A stretch of DNA of 64,000 nucleotides from Kappaphycus alvarezii (taxonomy: Eukaryota > Rhodophyta > Florideophyceae > Gigartinales > Solieriaceae): assembly GCA_002205965.3 (NCBI GenBank), contig NADL03000517.1:1-64000 (forward strand), given 5' to 3'. The notes beneath the pieces were generated by a model. That model was not told where the DNA came from and made no database searches. It saw only the letters and a list, made by a program, of their open reading frames with translations. Numbering within the stretch: position 1 is the first letter of the stretch; every line of letters starts with the position of its first letter. Shown here one piece after another: positions 8,986 to 19,075 of this stretch. Made by a program: the position numbers and the translations under genes.

Positions 8986-9705
8986 TGATGTGCGCAAATT
9001 CGCGCACGAAAAAATCTAGATGAGGACCATGATTGTATACAGTATCGGAATTGGGAAGATATTTTTACAGTTTTTGAATTTGCAAGATATTTTTAATTTG
9101 GGTGAGTGTGGCAAATTCGTCGGCTGATTTTTTCATTTTAGGACACGCTGTCATAGTAGATGTCAGTACAGTTCCAGGTTGTGGGTGATACGACAAGTAG
9201 CTCTGAAAGGTCTATATAATGGCCACATCAATTCCCACCCCTGGCCGATGGATGGCTGGCATGGGTATGGCACCTAGATATTTACCTTGAGGAAATATCT
9301 TCTAATAGTCTCTCTGGTTCACACGATTACCGTGAATACATTTTATGGTTATTAGTATGTTTGTTGGAGACTTTTGGGGTAGCCAAAAGTCTATATAAGC
9401 CGAGTAAACTGCTTCCTTTAGTGGAGGTGAAGCAAGTTGGCAGACAACTTCAAGCCAAGTCCCGAGTAGTAGGAAGTTGAGAGTCAACTTCAGACCCAAG
9501 AACACTTTTTCTTACGCCAGTCGCAGAGCGTCGGTGGTAGACCCTGCCCCTTTTATACTTGCTTGTAGCTTCCTCAACTCTCTTCTATATACACTCCCTT
9601 TTGTTCGTTCAACAATACCACGGCAGCACTTTTGTCGCTCGCAACACCTCCTTCTCAGGGTAATTGGTTCTGAGGATCTCTTCCCCCGCCGATTTACCCC
9701 TATCA
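8986..9705 (+). repeat. 3' LTR of element A
   Basis: This 720-bp LTR is the counterpart of 2193-2908, with the same TGATGTGCGC start and CCCCTATCA end. Its second TATA box is TATATAAG at 9392-9399. Differences from the other LTR are few and include several homopolymer-length changes, such as CCCC versus CCCCC near the end. Confidence 0.93.
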
Positions 9706-9744
9706 GCATGCTGGACATGAAAATGAAGAAGGCAAAGCTCTCCC

Positions 9745-10545
9745 GTGGTCCTACTGCAGGAGAAAAGGGAACTAAAGCATCTCGCAAATAGTCCCTCCTC
9801 CAGCTTCGCTTTCCCCCCCACCCCTGTACATATGCCCACCCACAACCAAGAGAGCTCCCCGTTGAATGTTCTCCTTCCGTCAGTACATGATGCGCTGCAC
9901 AGCCCGCAGCGGCCTTCCGACATCTTTGACCGCATCCCCGGGACCTGCTTGCATAGCCTCGCCATCTTACTGATCTCACTTTTTCGCGCCGCAGCCAATG
10001 CTCAGAATCCCGATGTCGTCCACTCTGCCTTCCTCCGGATTCACCTACTTCCCACTGCAGTCTTACAACGGTAAATGCGGGGGGAAGCCGGGTGGCAATC
10101 GAAGACAAGACAAAGCCAAGCACACCGCGAGCGAATACGCCGCGCTTCTACAGGTGAATGGGCCGATTTGTGGACAGAGGCGATTCAAGCACACCACAAC
10201 TAAGAAGAACGAGTGGTCCGACCACGTCCTCAACAGAACGACGCAATGCGCGAGGCAAAATTCCGCAGGTCAGCCCATCTTGCTGCAGATGCGCAATATG
10301 GGCGTGCAATGCGCACCCTGCACCAGTCGCACATTGCTGACGCGCGTGACCTGCAAGTCATCGAAAGCCTGCTAAAACTGCACCCAGCTCCACAGTCTCC
10401 GGTGAGAGCCATAGAAGCGAGACTTGCCGCTCCCGGTGGACATTTCGGAGGAAACGGTTCTACGCGCGGTCCGACGCCTGAACCCTAACTCCGCAGCTGG
10501 CCCTGACAGAATGTCACCGCGACTCCTGCACCTGCTGGCCAACAC
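9745..10545 (+). pseudogene. RT-element N-terminal region
   Basis: Coding pieces in several frames precede the RT. FDRIPGTCLHSLAILL is followed, past a stop, by WADLWTEAIQ, a basic segment and AADAQYGRAMRTLHQS. After that comes SEETVLRAVRRLNPNSAAGP, the characteristic lead-in to the RT of this protein type (..SAAGPDRMSPRLLHLL). Frame changes occur near 10075, 10210 and 10450. The identification rests on the link to the downstream RT and on a recalled resemblance to RT-like proteins of protists and algae. Confidence 0.6.
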
Positions 10546-10548
10546 ACG

Positions 10549-11408
10549 GTGAGACCTGAAGCTGGGGTGACGGGTATCTCGGTACTAACAGCTGTTGCGT
10601 CGAGACTAGCTCATGGAGACCTCCCAAATGAGACAATCCCCCTTATCTCCTCTGCGACACTGTTGCCGATCCAACCTCGGCCAGACAAGATCCGCCCCAT
10701 TGCAATTAGGACGGCCTTGCGTCGACTGGTGAGAAAACTGCTCCTACCCCAGGCATTGGAAGACACGAGGCCTCGCTCCACTACTCCACTACAGGTGGCC
10801 AGCGGAGTGCACTGCCCGGAAACTGGTCGCCACCAAAGGTGAAGATGAGGACTACGCGCTGGTTTCAGTGGATGCACATAATGCGTTCAACCGCTTCTCG
10901 AGACAGGAAATGATTGACCTCCTGCCGACCAAAGTGCCGTCGTTATGCCGCTTTCTGAACATAGTGTATGCTCGTCAAATGCCGTCGCTAATCTTGCCTG
11001 CGGCATCGACAAAAGACATCCCCAGCCAAGAAGGGATACAACAAGGGGACCCAGCACTCTCCCTTGTCATACACCCACTGGCAAGAGAAATTTCCGATCA
11101 GACCCAACCATCTACACAGATGGTATGCGGATGACTACACCCTGCCAGGCAATCACACTGAGCTCGACAAGGCTGTCGAGATCCTGAGGTCTAAGGGACC
11201 TGATCATGGCCTGTATCTAAACCCGGCGAAGACACGCCTATTCTGGCCGCGCCACCCTGCCACTGAGACACCCCTACTGCACCGCTTTCCAAATGAGAAC
11301 TTCTCAAATCAAGGCATTGACCTCCTCGGCGCCCCGATCGGTTCGGCTCAATTCATGGAGAACTTCTCAATGAAAAAAGTGCAGGATGCAAAAACACGTT
11401 ATCGCTGA
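10549..11408 (+). pseudogene. Reverse transcriptase palm, non-LTR element
   Basis: The RT core motifs are readable across frames. RPIAIRTALRRLVRKLLL corresponds to the fingers motif, SVDAHNAFNRFSR carries the first catalytic Asp (near 10867), and QEGIQQGDPALSLV is the non-LTR-type GIQQGDP motif (near 11030-11070). WYADDYTLPG has the YADD catalytic pair (near 11120-11140). YADD and GxxQGDP distinguish this from the gypsy YIDD enzymes in the window. Frameshifts near 10845 and 11120 break the gene, although the catalytic residues survive. Confidence 0.8.
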
Positions 11409-11482
11409 TCGATAGGATTGGGGATGCTCGCATCCGGTTCCACCTCCACCGCGTTTGTGCCTCGGCATGCAAGCTACATCAT

Positions 11483-12408
11483 GTGATGAAGCTAACGCCG
11501 CCGAGTGCAACAAGCGTCCTGGCAATGAGATTTGACCAAGAACAGATGGAATATTACGCGCGGTCAAACAACGTGCCGATGACAAGTGCGGTCCGTCAGC
11601 AAGTGGCTCTTCCGCTGCGCCTCGGAGACCACGGATTTACACCCGTGGCAACGCTGAATCTAGCGTCGTATGCGGCCAGCGTCATCGACTCCGAACAACT
11701 GACATGCCCCGATGATCCTAGCGTAGAGCACCACCATGCACAAATCTATGCACATGCTGATACCCACCTTCTCGGGTTTGTCCGACGACTGCACCCAAGC
11801 TTCTCTGACGGACATGGCAGTCTCCCAGAAACGCTGACAGCGGCCAATCTTGCAAACAAGCCCGATAATACACACAGCATTTTGTATCGAGCCTGTTGCA
11901 AGTCGGCAGCACAGGTATTCTGGAAACCAGACGAATGGGAGCGGTTCCCAAGCACTATGCTGCATACGGAAGCTGATATTCGGCGAAGGATCCGCCGCCA
12001 GGCATACTTAGAGACGCCTGCTGCAGCCTTTCTCACCGCACATCCGTCTGCGGTCAGCCGAACCTTTATTAAGATGTGGTCAGTGATCTTCGTCGCCACC
12101 TGGGAGTTCACCTGTTTGACGACACTGTGCCGCTGCAATGCGCGGAGTGCACCAGGCCCGTGGACAACCGAGGTGACCATGCAGCGGATTTTTGCAAAAA
12201 AGGCCTGGGATGGACTACCTGGCACAATGCCGTTGTGAAGGTTTTTGGCCGACAAGTGTTCAAAGCAGCAGGAGTCGGCGTCACATATGAGGTGAAATAC
12301 TTAATTCCCGGACTAAAATGCACGGCCTGCCGACATTCTAGTGCAGCCGAGGTCGGAAGAGATCAACACCTTGCCGCCCCTCCCCGGTGGCGCACGACGT
12401 CACAGTAA
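11483..12408 (+). pseudogene. RT thumb and CCHC-type zinc finger, copy 1
   Basis: The ORF 11483-12238 carries the post-palm region with LPLRLGDHGFTPVATLNLAS. In an overlapping frame (12076-12408), LRRHLGVHLFDD leads to CAECTRPVDNRGDHAADFC, a putative C-x2-C..H-x4-C zinc finger, then TTWHNAVVKVF. The same arrangement recurs in the second copy. The zinc finger would help bind target DNA if the R2-like model holds. The frame changes within this stretch. Confidence 0.65.
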
Positions 12409-12914
12409 CATCGCCATTCCATGAGGGGTTCATGTCCATAGGAGCGCGTGAGGCGCGCGTTGCCAATGCAGCGGAAAGACGAAAAAATAGGGAGCTTGCC
12501 AGCAAAGTAGCAGCCATCCCCGGTGAAGCCCTGCCAGAACGATCAAAACTGGGATGGCAGTTTGTGCCGCTAGCCTTCGATTCACTTGGATCGCCGTCTG
12601 CGACGACGTCGAAGGTAATCGACGAATACGCGGCCGCTGTCGCAACCTGCAGCGGATGCACGACGGGAGGAGTGAAGACTCAGCAGCTTAGTCATGCGAT
12701 TTGGTCCACGTGTGCCGCGTCTGTAATATGTCGCGTCCCACAACATGCAGAGTTCAGCCACCCTATTCAACCCTGCTCAAACTGCCTCACCCTCGCACCG
12801 CCTTTCACCTCCACTGACTCTGTGCATCGGCTTGCAAAGTGCAACACGCCTTCCTGCTCACCCCCCCGCCCATTGCATATCCCCTCGCCAAGGAGTTTGA
12901 CACGTCCCAAATAG
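12387..12914 (+). pseudogene. Restriction-like endonuclease-like C-terminus, copy 1
   Basis: AHDVTVTSPF followed about 55 residues later by GWQFVPLAFDSLGSPS resembles the DVT and PhhhGshG motifs of PD-(D/E)XK endonuclease domains in R2-type LINEs. The segment ends with WSTCAASVICRVPQHAEF. The matching segment of copy 2 (13690-14110) conserves the same positions, which supports a real domain. Assignment to the PD-(D/E)XK fold is an inference from motif spacing. A DALI or HHpred comparison would settle it. Confidence 0.5.
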
Positions 12915-12919
12915 TGCCT

Positions 12920-14121
12920 ATTCGAGGCTCAATTCCGTGCCCCTTACCTCTCATAGCATCCGCCAAGTTCGCCTCCCCTTTCGCCTTGGCGGGCATGGCT
13001 TTACGTCCCTAGCCCTCACCCTGCATGCCTCATATACGGCCAGCCTCATCGAGTCCGCACCCCTGCGACACCAGTAACGCCCTGCCGAGTTCTATATGCG
13101 ATGCGCACGACCTGCAATGCGCTTCGTGGCCACCGCACTTGAATCCCCCTTCCAGCCCCTACGTCTACAAGAAGAACCTCGAAACCCCCAGTCCTGCTTT
13201 CTCGGACACTTGGAGCGCGAAGCCCAGCAATGCGACCTGAAAGACCACACCATTTTCTATTTCAGGCCATTCACAATTCGGCGGCTTCCAAGCTATTGGA
13301 GGAGGACATATGGACAGCTCAACCACGACCTGCTCGACACACTCAGGTTTCCATTCGCATTCGCGCGAGACGTAATTCCTTGCTCAATCCGTGCGCCTAC
13401 ACGTGGCTCATTGCGCATCCCTCTAAGGCTTCTCATGTTTCCCCCGAGGTCTGGTCCATCATGCTTCGCCGGCACCTCGACCTCCCTGTTTTCCACTCGT
13501 CAATTCCCCTTGTTTGCTCCCACTGTCTCGCTGACATGGACGCCCAAGGCGACCATGCTTCGAGTTGCACCTCGGATACAACGCCGCTACCCGACACAAC
13601 TTCCTCCGGAACCTCCTTACGACCGACATGTTCCGAACTGTCGGTCAGACAAGAAGTTCCAAGCCGACACCCTCGTCCAGTGTGGACCGGAACCTACTGA
13701 CACGCTCGATGCGCCGACGCAAATCGCATATGATGTCACCATTCGCAATCCCGTGGCCCGATCTTACCTCAAACAAGCTGCATTGGCACCTTGCGGGGCA
13801 GCCAAATCGGCCTGCGTTGACAAGGTGAAGACCTTCGACCGCTCAGTGAGAGCTGCGTTTAACTTGATCCCGGATGCTACTTTTCCAAAGCTCGGTTTTA
13901 ACTTTGTTCCGCTCGCTTTCGACTTTTTCGCCGCGCCTTGTAAGTCAACCTCTGGGGTGATTGAGACCCATGCGAAATTGATATCGCGACGACTGTTCTG
14001 TACACCAGCGGCGGCCCGTGACCTCCTGCGGCAACGAATCTCGACCATATGGTCTACCTTTGGAACATCGATCCTAGCGCGTACTCTCAAGCTGGGCAGC
14101 GACGAACTTCAACTATCTTAG
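12920..14121 (+). pseudogene. Second, 5'-truncated copy of the non-LTR element
   Basis: This segment aligns at protein level with 11565-12800. Matches are RLPFRLGGHGFTSLALTLHA against LPLRLGDHGFTPVATL, RRHLDLPVFHSSIPLVCSHC followed by DMDAQGDHASSC (zinc finger near 13515-13570), and AYDVTIRNPVAR with NFVPLAFDFFAAP (nuclease-like end). The RT palm is missing. Nucleotide divergence from copy 1 is high, so the two are different subfamilies or an old duplication. The frame shifts near 13230 and 13580, but 13096-14121 holds a 341-residue ORF whose last 150 residues are colinear with the domain. Confidence 0.65.
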
Positions 14122-14177
14122 CTTACACTGTCAGCTAGGCTTGTACGCCTCATAATACATTGAAGTAAAGATATTGA

Positions 14178-15599
14178 GTGCATTCAGAAATTAGACAAAT
14201 GGATAAATTGACAGATCTGAGCAATAAGATTACAGAATTTAGAATGTCTCAGCGACAATTTTTGTCAATTTGTTGGGGCTGCAGGGGGAGCAGAACAAAT
14301 CGACAAACATTTGTCGATGAGTGTAGGCCAAAGGTATTTCCGGTATCCTTGCTCATGGTACATCGTCGCCTTGTTATCTGTGCTGCCGTATCGGCAGCAA
14401 TAGCAACTGCTGTCGCCATCAGACTACGACAAAAAAAGGCCACACGGATCTCTGCGCGTATTGCCCGAAAACGGCAACCAGGATATTTACGAGTTGCGTT
14501 GATCCGTCCGATTTCGTCTCAATCCACCAGAGCATGGAGACAGCTTTTGTCGTGCGGGACTTCATTTGAATTCATAGTGTCCCTTAACTTTGACCGTCAT
14601 TCTTTCTTCACTGTCCTACTACCTTTATTTCAAAGCAAGCGCCAAACGGTCAACTACGGCAGCCCGTACAGACGCGGACCAAAACTGAGAGGGCGTCAGG
14701 CGACTTTAATCACAGAACATCTCCTTGGTCTTGTTATCTGGTACTTGAAATCTTGTTGCCGGCAGTATGCCCTGTGTCCGATATTTGGTTTGGTACAAAC
14801 GTCTCTAAACGTTTTGGTCGACTATGGTTTAGAAGTTCTCTTACGCGTCTGCTGCGATACAAATTCTACTGTCTTGCATGTTAGATGACCTAATTGGCAA
14901 GAGATGAAGGAGTCCGCGGAACTTTTGGAATGCAATAGACCGAATGGACCGATTTTAAGAAACGTTTTCGGTATCGTTGATGGAGGCAGGATGCCATGTG
15001 CAGACTTTATTGATAAAAACACGCAGAATGCTTACTACGAGGGATACACGGCAATCGTTGAGGTCACTAACCTGTTTGTGTTTAACTTCAAAGGAGAAAT
15101 CATACATGCAGGCGTTAACTATCCGGGTTCATGGCATGACAGTAAGCTGGCGGCACTATCTGGGCTTGTCTACTCTAAGCTAGGCGATAAAATGACTCCG
15201 CCTGGATTTGCTATATTAGGTGATAGTGCATTCCTGGTGGATAGTCGTATTGCAAATGGAAAGATTGTACGTTCCAGAAAAACCAACGAAACAGCAGGAA
15301 TTCCGGAAAGCATTGAAATTGCGGCGATCGATCTGGTGATGCAGAGAGTTTTGCCAAGTGGAAGGCAGTCTGCCGAGTAGGTGGTGAGAGCTGTTAAAGC
15401 CCCTTTCGGAAGATGCCGACTTGCTCTGTCTGCTGATAGTAGTAGAAGAAAGCGACTGTTGACCGTTTGTGTGTGCCTTTTCAATGCGAGAAAGAGGTTG
15501 GTTGGGCTCAATCACATAACAGAGACGTATGAAAACCCTGAAAGTAATACTACTCCTTGGGTACAGCGGTTTGTAGAAGAGCAGAATGAAGTTTCTTAG
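14178..15599 (+). pseudogene. Harbinger transposase with two in-frame stops
   Basis: A single frame of 474 codons is interrupted only by TGA at 14886-14888 and TAG at 15378-15380. It cuts and pastes the element in the nucleus. The N-terminal half carries LITEHLLGLVIWYLKSCCRQ and a helix-turn-helix-like stretch. DDE motifs are VFGIVDGG (first Asp, near 14970), AILGDSAFL (second Asp, near 15225) and SAE followed directly by the TAG (Glu, 15375-15377), then VVRAVKAPFGRCRLALS. The true start is probably an ATG near 14242 (MSQRQF) or later. Both stops fall where related proteins, as I recall them, have Trp (..*PNWQEM and AE*VVRA), so a single G-to-A change would explain each. Confidence 0.85.
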
Positions 15600-15607
15600 G
15601 CATAAGT

Positions 15608-16776
15608 TAGTATCGTCCGAATAAAAATATGTTTAATGATGGAGCGCGACGCGCAGGCGAACGAAAAGCGCCGGACAAAGTCCGCTGGGGACCCGAGCGA
15701 AGCAAGGGCGCGCTCAGCGCGCCAGCGGACCGCAGGTAGAACGCGTAGAATCTTAAGCTTTTTGACGATCAGTTCTTTCATTTCCTTCAACTTCTCGTTC
15801 AGAACACCTAGCTCAGATTGCATTTCTTTCTTAACAATATCTGTAACATCCTCCTTCGTAAGCGCAGTGGCATCACATGAGGGTGTGGAGCTATCCACAC
15901 CCTCATCTGTATCGCACAGGAGATGTCACTAACGTGCTCAATCAATTCATCGTCTACTTCGTCACGCGCAATACCTGTCGCCCCTGCCCTCCGTTTCCTG
16001 CGACGAACGCCAAGCAGCACACCATCCGCCCCCCGCTTTTTTTGAAACGATCCATGCCCCAAAGACGCAGCGGAGGATCCGTTTTCGCCATCCATCGCAT
16101 TTACGATGGCCGACTCATCTAGAGGTTCGTCCACGTCGCCAGCCGAGACGGCATTGACCTTCCCAAGGATATCCCTCGCAATATGCTTTGCTCGTCGTAC
16201 ATACGGTGGACACGATGGGTCTCCCGTAGGTTTCTTGACATAAACCAGCTTGTCAAATTTCATCCGGAGTGAGTCAAAGTCTCTTGAAGGCCGCTGCGCC
16301 TTTTCAGTGTACTCAAGGAAACGAGTGTCAACAGCGGCACAATCATTTCCCCGAATTGGCTCTAGCTCCTCAAAGATATCTAGTAGTTTGTCAACGCCTG
16401 CTTCACTGTATTTGGGCGATCCACTTCGTTTCCCTTTCTTCGTGCTTGACGGTTTTGAGACGGAGCGTTGTTGTGGCTTTGCAGACGTCAGTTCTACAAG
16501 GGAAGCAGGGGCGTGATAAGGATTGGGGACATTGTTTATAAGCTTGTCATCTGTACCGTTTTTATTGCCAACCATATTTGCAGTAGCCATAATACCTTCA
16601 GTGTTGATGGCGAGGGTGTAATCAGGGGCAGAAATGGTTTGAGTACACTTTGATACGGCTTCGAGAGAAGACATGACACAGGAAAGGGTTGAGATGTGGA
16701 TCGCGTAGAAAGCCTTGACTACACTTGCGGCTTCATAGTAACCGAGGTTGCACGCAATATTGGTAAACGTGTACAA
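15608..16776 (-). CDS. Harbinger-associated Myb/SANT-like protein (DUF6818-like)
   Basis: The minus-strand ORF 15808-16776 encodes a DNA-binding accessory protein of the transposon. A Ser/Lys-rich segment (KKGKRSGSPKYSEAG) leads into a trihelical Myb-like domain at about residues 130-225 (LLDIFEELEPI, RDFDSLRMKFDKLV, KKPTGDPSCPPYVRRAK). This pattern resembles the DUF6818 domain seen with Harbinger elements. An acidic stretch and a basic cluster (RRRKRRAGATG) follow. The coiled-coil C-terminus (TKEDVTDIVKKEMQSELGVL, then LKEMKELIVKKL) reads in another frame (15608-15898), so the gene is shifted at a perfect hairpin at 15877-15906. Such accessory proteins are thought to carry the transposase to DNA or into the nucleus. 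Confidence 0.75.
15877..15906. repeat. 13-bp perfect hairpin inside the Myb-like gene
   Basis: ATGAGGGTGTGGA, loop GCTA, then TCCACACCCTCAT. It lies exactly where the reading frame of the Myb-like protein changes. It may be a replication-slippage product, a cloning artefact or a structural signal. Confidence 0.8.
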
Positions 16777-16877
16777 ATGTTTATCAATTTATCAAATTGT
16801 TGCGTTGATTTCTGATGCACTACAAATTCTGGGCAATTCTGGAATTGTAATCTATCCAATTTCTGAATGCACTCATT

Positions 16878-16963
16878 GTTTTAGGTTTGTTACAGAGGGG
16901 TATTTAAGACTTTGAATGTCGCACCTGTATATGTCTGTGTTAAAGTAAATTGAAAGTAATACG
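16878..16963. other. Spacer between Harbinger and element B
   Basis: 86 bp of AT-rich DNA with no recognisable feature. Its last five bases (ATACG) are the left target duplication of element B. Confidence 0.5.
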
Positions 16964-17199
16964 TGATGGGGACAAATGTTGGATTCTGGAGTGTTTTACT
17001 TACTTTTAAGTGCAGTACAGAACAGTAATGTACTGTACGATTTATTTTTATATTTTAGACTACAGTGCTGAAATTTATTTGTTTTCTAGGAACCGCCGGC
17101 CGCCCTTTGGTCACATGCATTTTCGGCGCTTGCCTATATATGTAGGCGAAGCGTCAGATGCGCGCAAATAAAATCACAACACAACGAACGACACCAACA
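16964..17199 (+). repeat. 5' LTR of element B
   Basis: 236 bp, TG..CA. It holds two copies of a GTACAGTA/TACTGTAC-type palindromic motif (17014-17040), a CTATATATGTAGG TATA-like site near 17133 and AAATAAAAT near 17166. Its last base A is also the first base of the gag ATG (17199-17201). Confidence 0.9.
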
Positions 17200-18390
17200 T
17201 GGCACTCTTGCGCAGGGCTAAAACTCCCGGCGCCAGTGCGGCAGTGTTAGACGGCACTAGCAATGTCCGCAAATTCTTCTTTTTCTATGAAAACGTCGTT
17301 ATGGCCTCTAGAACCGATTCGGAGAAAGCACTTACTCTCCTGGGACATCTAGAAGACCCCTTTTTATTTCTACTACGAGACTTTCGCCTCTAATGGCGAA
17401 CTCGTAGATGATGCAAAAGACTACGCATCCGTCAAGCAAAAATTCTTCGAGCAATTCGTCAAGGAAGAAGACCTTCAAGACGTTATCCGACGAGCTTTAG
17501 AAGTTGGACTCGACATTGAAGACATTGCTGGCTCCCTCAAGGAGAGGATCGCCTTTACGAGAAAGCCGGATTCGACAAAATTGCAATATTTGGACTTTTA
17601 CGCATCGCCGCCTGTCGTCACGACGAGCTACAGCATTTTTTAGCTTTCCGTGATCCTCGAGACTACTCAAGAATCAGACAGGCTCTCAGAGACTTTCAAT
17701 CGCCTCACGTTTATTGGCCCTTCAAGCCGAGTGTCAGACGTCCCGCCGGCCAAGTTGTTATTTCGTCCAGACTCCCGTTCCAGAAACATCGAGAACAAGG
17801 TGGAAGCTCTAGCTGAGTATCTCTTCAGACTGACATTGTTTTCAAAAAGAAGAAGGGAGATAACGGTGCAGGACCCTCCTCAGCAAAAAAGAGGGGCAAC
17901 AAAGTTCGTCCGTGCTCTTATTGCAACGAAATAGGTTACAATTCCATGAACTGCGAGAAGAACCCCTACCGCAATACGCGTTGCTCTTATTGCGGCAAGA
18001 CCGGTCATTAGGAAGCCATTTCTTGGTCTGCCGCTAAGGACAGGTCCTCGGGGGCTCACGATAAGAAAGAGAAGGAGGAAGATAGAAAAGCATGCAAGGT
18101 TAATGTAGTCCGTGAAAGCGATTCAGACACCGATTATGGTATTCAAGAAGTAGTTAATGCAACGAAAGGAACAGCAGAGGGCGAGGTTTTACCGAGACAG
18201 CCTCGCCAAGGAAGCTAAGAAGAGATTCTGATATCCCGTCTCGTGAATAATCCGCTCCAAGCACGAGTTATTTCCTCAGTCGCTCCGGTAGAAGAGTTCC
18301 CCGTAATTTAAAACTTAGGAGGAAACCGAAGAAGAACAACCGCGCGAAAAAGAACTCGAACAAGATCCAAGAGTACGTTGGCAGATACAA
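17199..18390 (+). pseudogene. Gag, element B
   Basis: Gag starts MALLRRAKTPG and shows the shared capsid lead DGTSNVRKFFFFYENVV, so the frame is certain at the start. It shifts at a TTTTTA run near 17362, giving YYYETFASNGELV in the next frame, and shifts again near 17545. The nucleocapsid has CSYCNEIGYNSMNC (His replaced by Tyr) and CSYCGKTGH followed by a TAG stop (near 18009), with the last Cys replaced. Both zinc knuckles are therefore damaged. A basic linker leads to NANCGLTFGQLLCGDA, the motif common to the three families. The gene cannot make a working Gag. Confidence 0.82.
17200..17217 (+). promoter_or_regulatory. Primer binding site of element B
   Basis: TGGCACTCTTGCGCAGGG directly abuts the LTR and matches the family-A and family-C PBS at most positions. 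The gag start codon overlaps it: A of the LTR plus TG of the PBS. Confidence 0.7.
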
Positions 18391-18394
18391 CGTC

Positions 18395-19075
18395 GTGTCG
18401 GAGCTTGCGAATGCCAACTGTGGTCTGACATTTGGCCAGCTCCTTTGTGGGGATGCAGGTGGAGCTACCAAGATAATGCGCTGTTTGCCCAGGAAGCAGT
18501 CGGTACCCCGCGTCGCGGTCGTATCTAACCCGGAATCGCGACTATCACGAGTCGTACAACTTCAGGTTTATGGAACTGACGTTTGGGAATTGCTAGACTC
18601 TGGGGCAGCTCCTAAAGTGATTTCTGTCGTCTTGTCTCAACGATTGTATCTATCGCCGAATTTTACGTCAAGGACGATAAAAGTGGCTAATGAAGAAAGT
18701 TCATCTTGTGTCGGCTCGTTGATGAATGTTACTACTACTTTCGGAGAGCAAGGGGTCAAGCTGGATTACCTCGTTGTCGAGAAGTCTCCATTTGACATTA
18801 TCATTGGACTTCCTGCACTCGCATCTATAGGACTATACTTTGGAGCACGGAGTGTGCGCCTGTACATCGGGTCGGAAGATGCCGTGCTACCGCTCGAACC
18901 TTACGAAAAGCGACCTAGAAGGGGCTCGTCGAAGGCGAAGATATGGGTACTCCCAGTGGAGATTTCACATCCGATTCGAACGCTGGACACGAGTCATCGT
19001 ATTCATCCGAAGAAGAACTTGTTTTGTTCATCCGCGGAGACGTCGTGTAACAAGAGGATGAGAAGCATCCTGACG
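18395..19075 (+). pseudogene. Protease and acidic linker, element B
   Basis: The retropepsin domain has the active-site motif LLDSGAAP (18590-18613) and the second hydrophobic-hydrophobic-Gly element FDIIIGLPAL. The active-site Asp is intact. Near 18935 the frame changes. The new frame carries GTPSGDFTSDSNAG, the acidic linker shared with A and C, and contains one TAA. The same frame then continues into the RT. Confidence 0.8.

Larger units (their letters stand above)
2193..9705 (+). mobile_element. Ty3/gypsy LTR retrotransposon A, complete copy
   Basis: This 7.5-kb element has the order LTR, PBS, gag-protease, RT-RNase H, integrase, extra 3' ORFs, polypurine tract and LTR. The domain order PR-RT-RH-IN is that of Ty3/gypsy (Metaviridae). 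LTR similarity of about 99 percent by eye points to a young insertion. The internal region has several frameshifts (near 4655, 4870, 6735, 7240, 7550, 7940 and 8215), many in short homopolymers, so no intact gag-pol is present as written. The 5' flank is another copy of the same element, so a target-site duplication cannot be tested. The base 3' of the right LTR starts a decayed non-LTR element. Confidence 0.93.
9740..12914 (+). mobile_element. Non-LTR retrotransposon with RT and endonuclease-like end, copy 1
   Basis: A GC-richer 3.2-kb block starts right after the family-A LTR. It reads, in shifting frames, as one long retrotransposon protein: an N-terminal segment, an RT palm, a thumb region, a zinc finger and a nuclease-like end. 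No LTRs, TIRs or poly(A) tail were found, and no apurinic-type endonuclease precedes the RT. The domain order RT, zinc finger, C-terminal nuclease resembles R2/CRE-type LINEs. Many frameshifts and stops show it is dead. Confidence 0.7.
14176..16874 (+). mobile_element. PIF/Harbinger DNA transposon, full length
   Basis: Terminal inverted repeats start GAGTGCATTCAGAAATT at both ends (left 14176-14192, right as the reverse complement ending at 16874), with looser similarity for another 8-10 bp. The 3-bp direct repeat ATT flanks both sides (14173-14175 and 16875-16877); Harbinger elements make 3-bp duplications. The 2.7-kb element has the two-gene layout of the superfamily: a DDE transposase on the plus strand and a Myb/SANT-like protein on the minus strand, converging at about 15.6 kb. 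Confidence 0.88.

Noticed and set aside
9512..10123. Minus-strand ORF of 203 codons across the LTR end
   Set aside because: It crosses the LTR/non-LTR element junction and opposes the plus-strand RT coding pieces, with no domain.
14178..15599. Stop-codon reassignment (TGA/TAG as Trp) from the Harbinger frame
   Set aside because: Other Trp codons in the same frame are TGG, and TAA, TAG and TGA all end or interrupt genes elsewhere in the window. Single G-to-A mutations are simpler.
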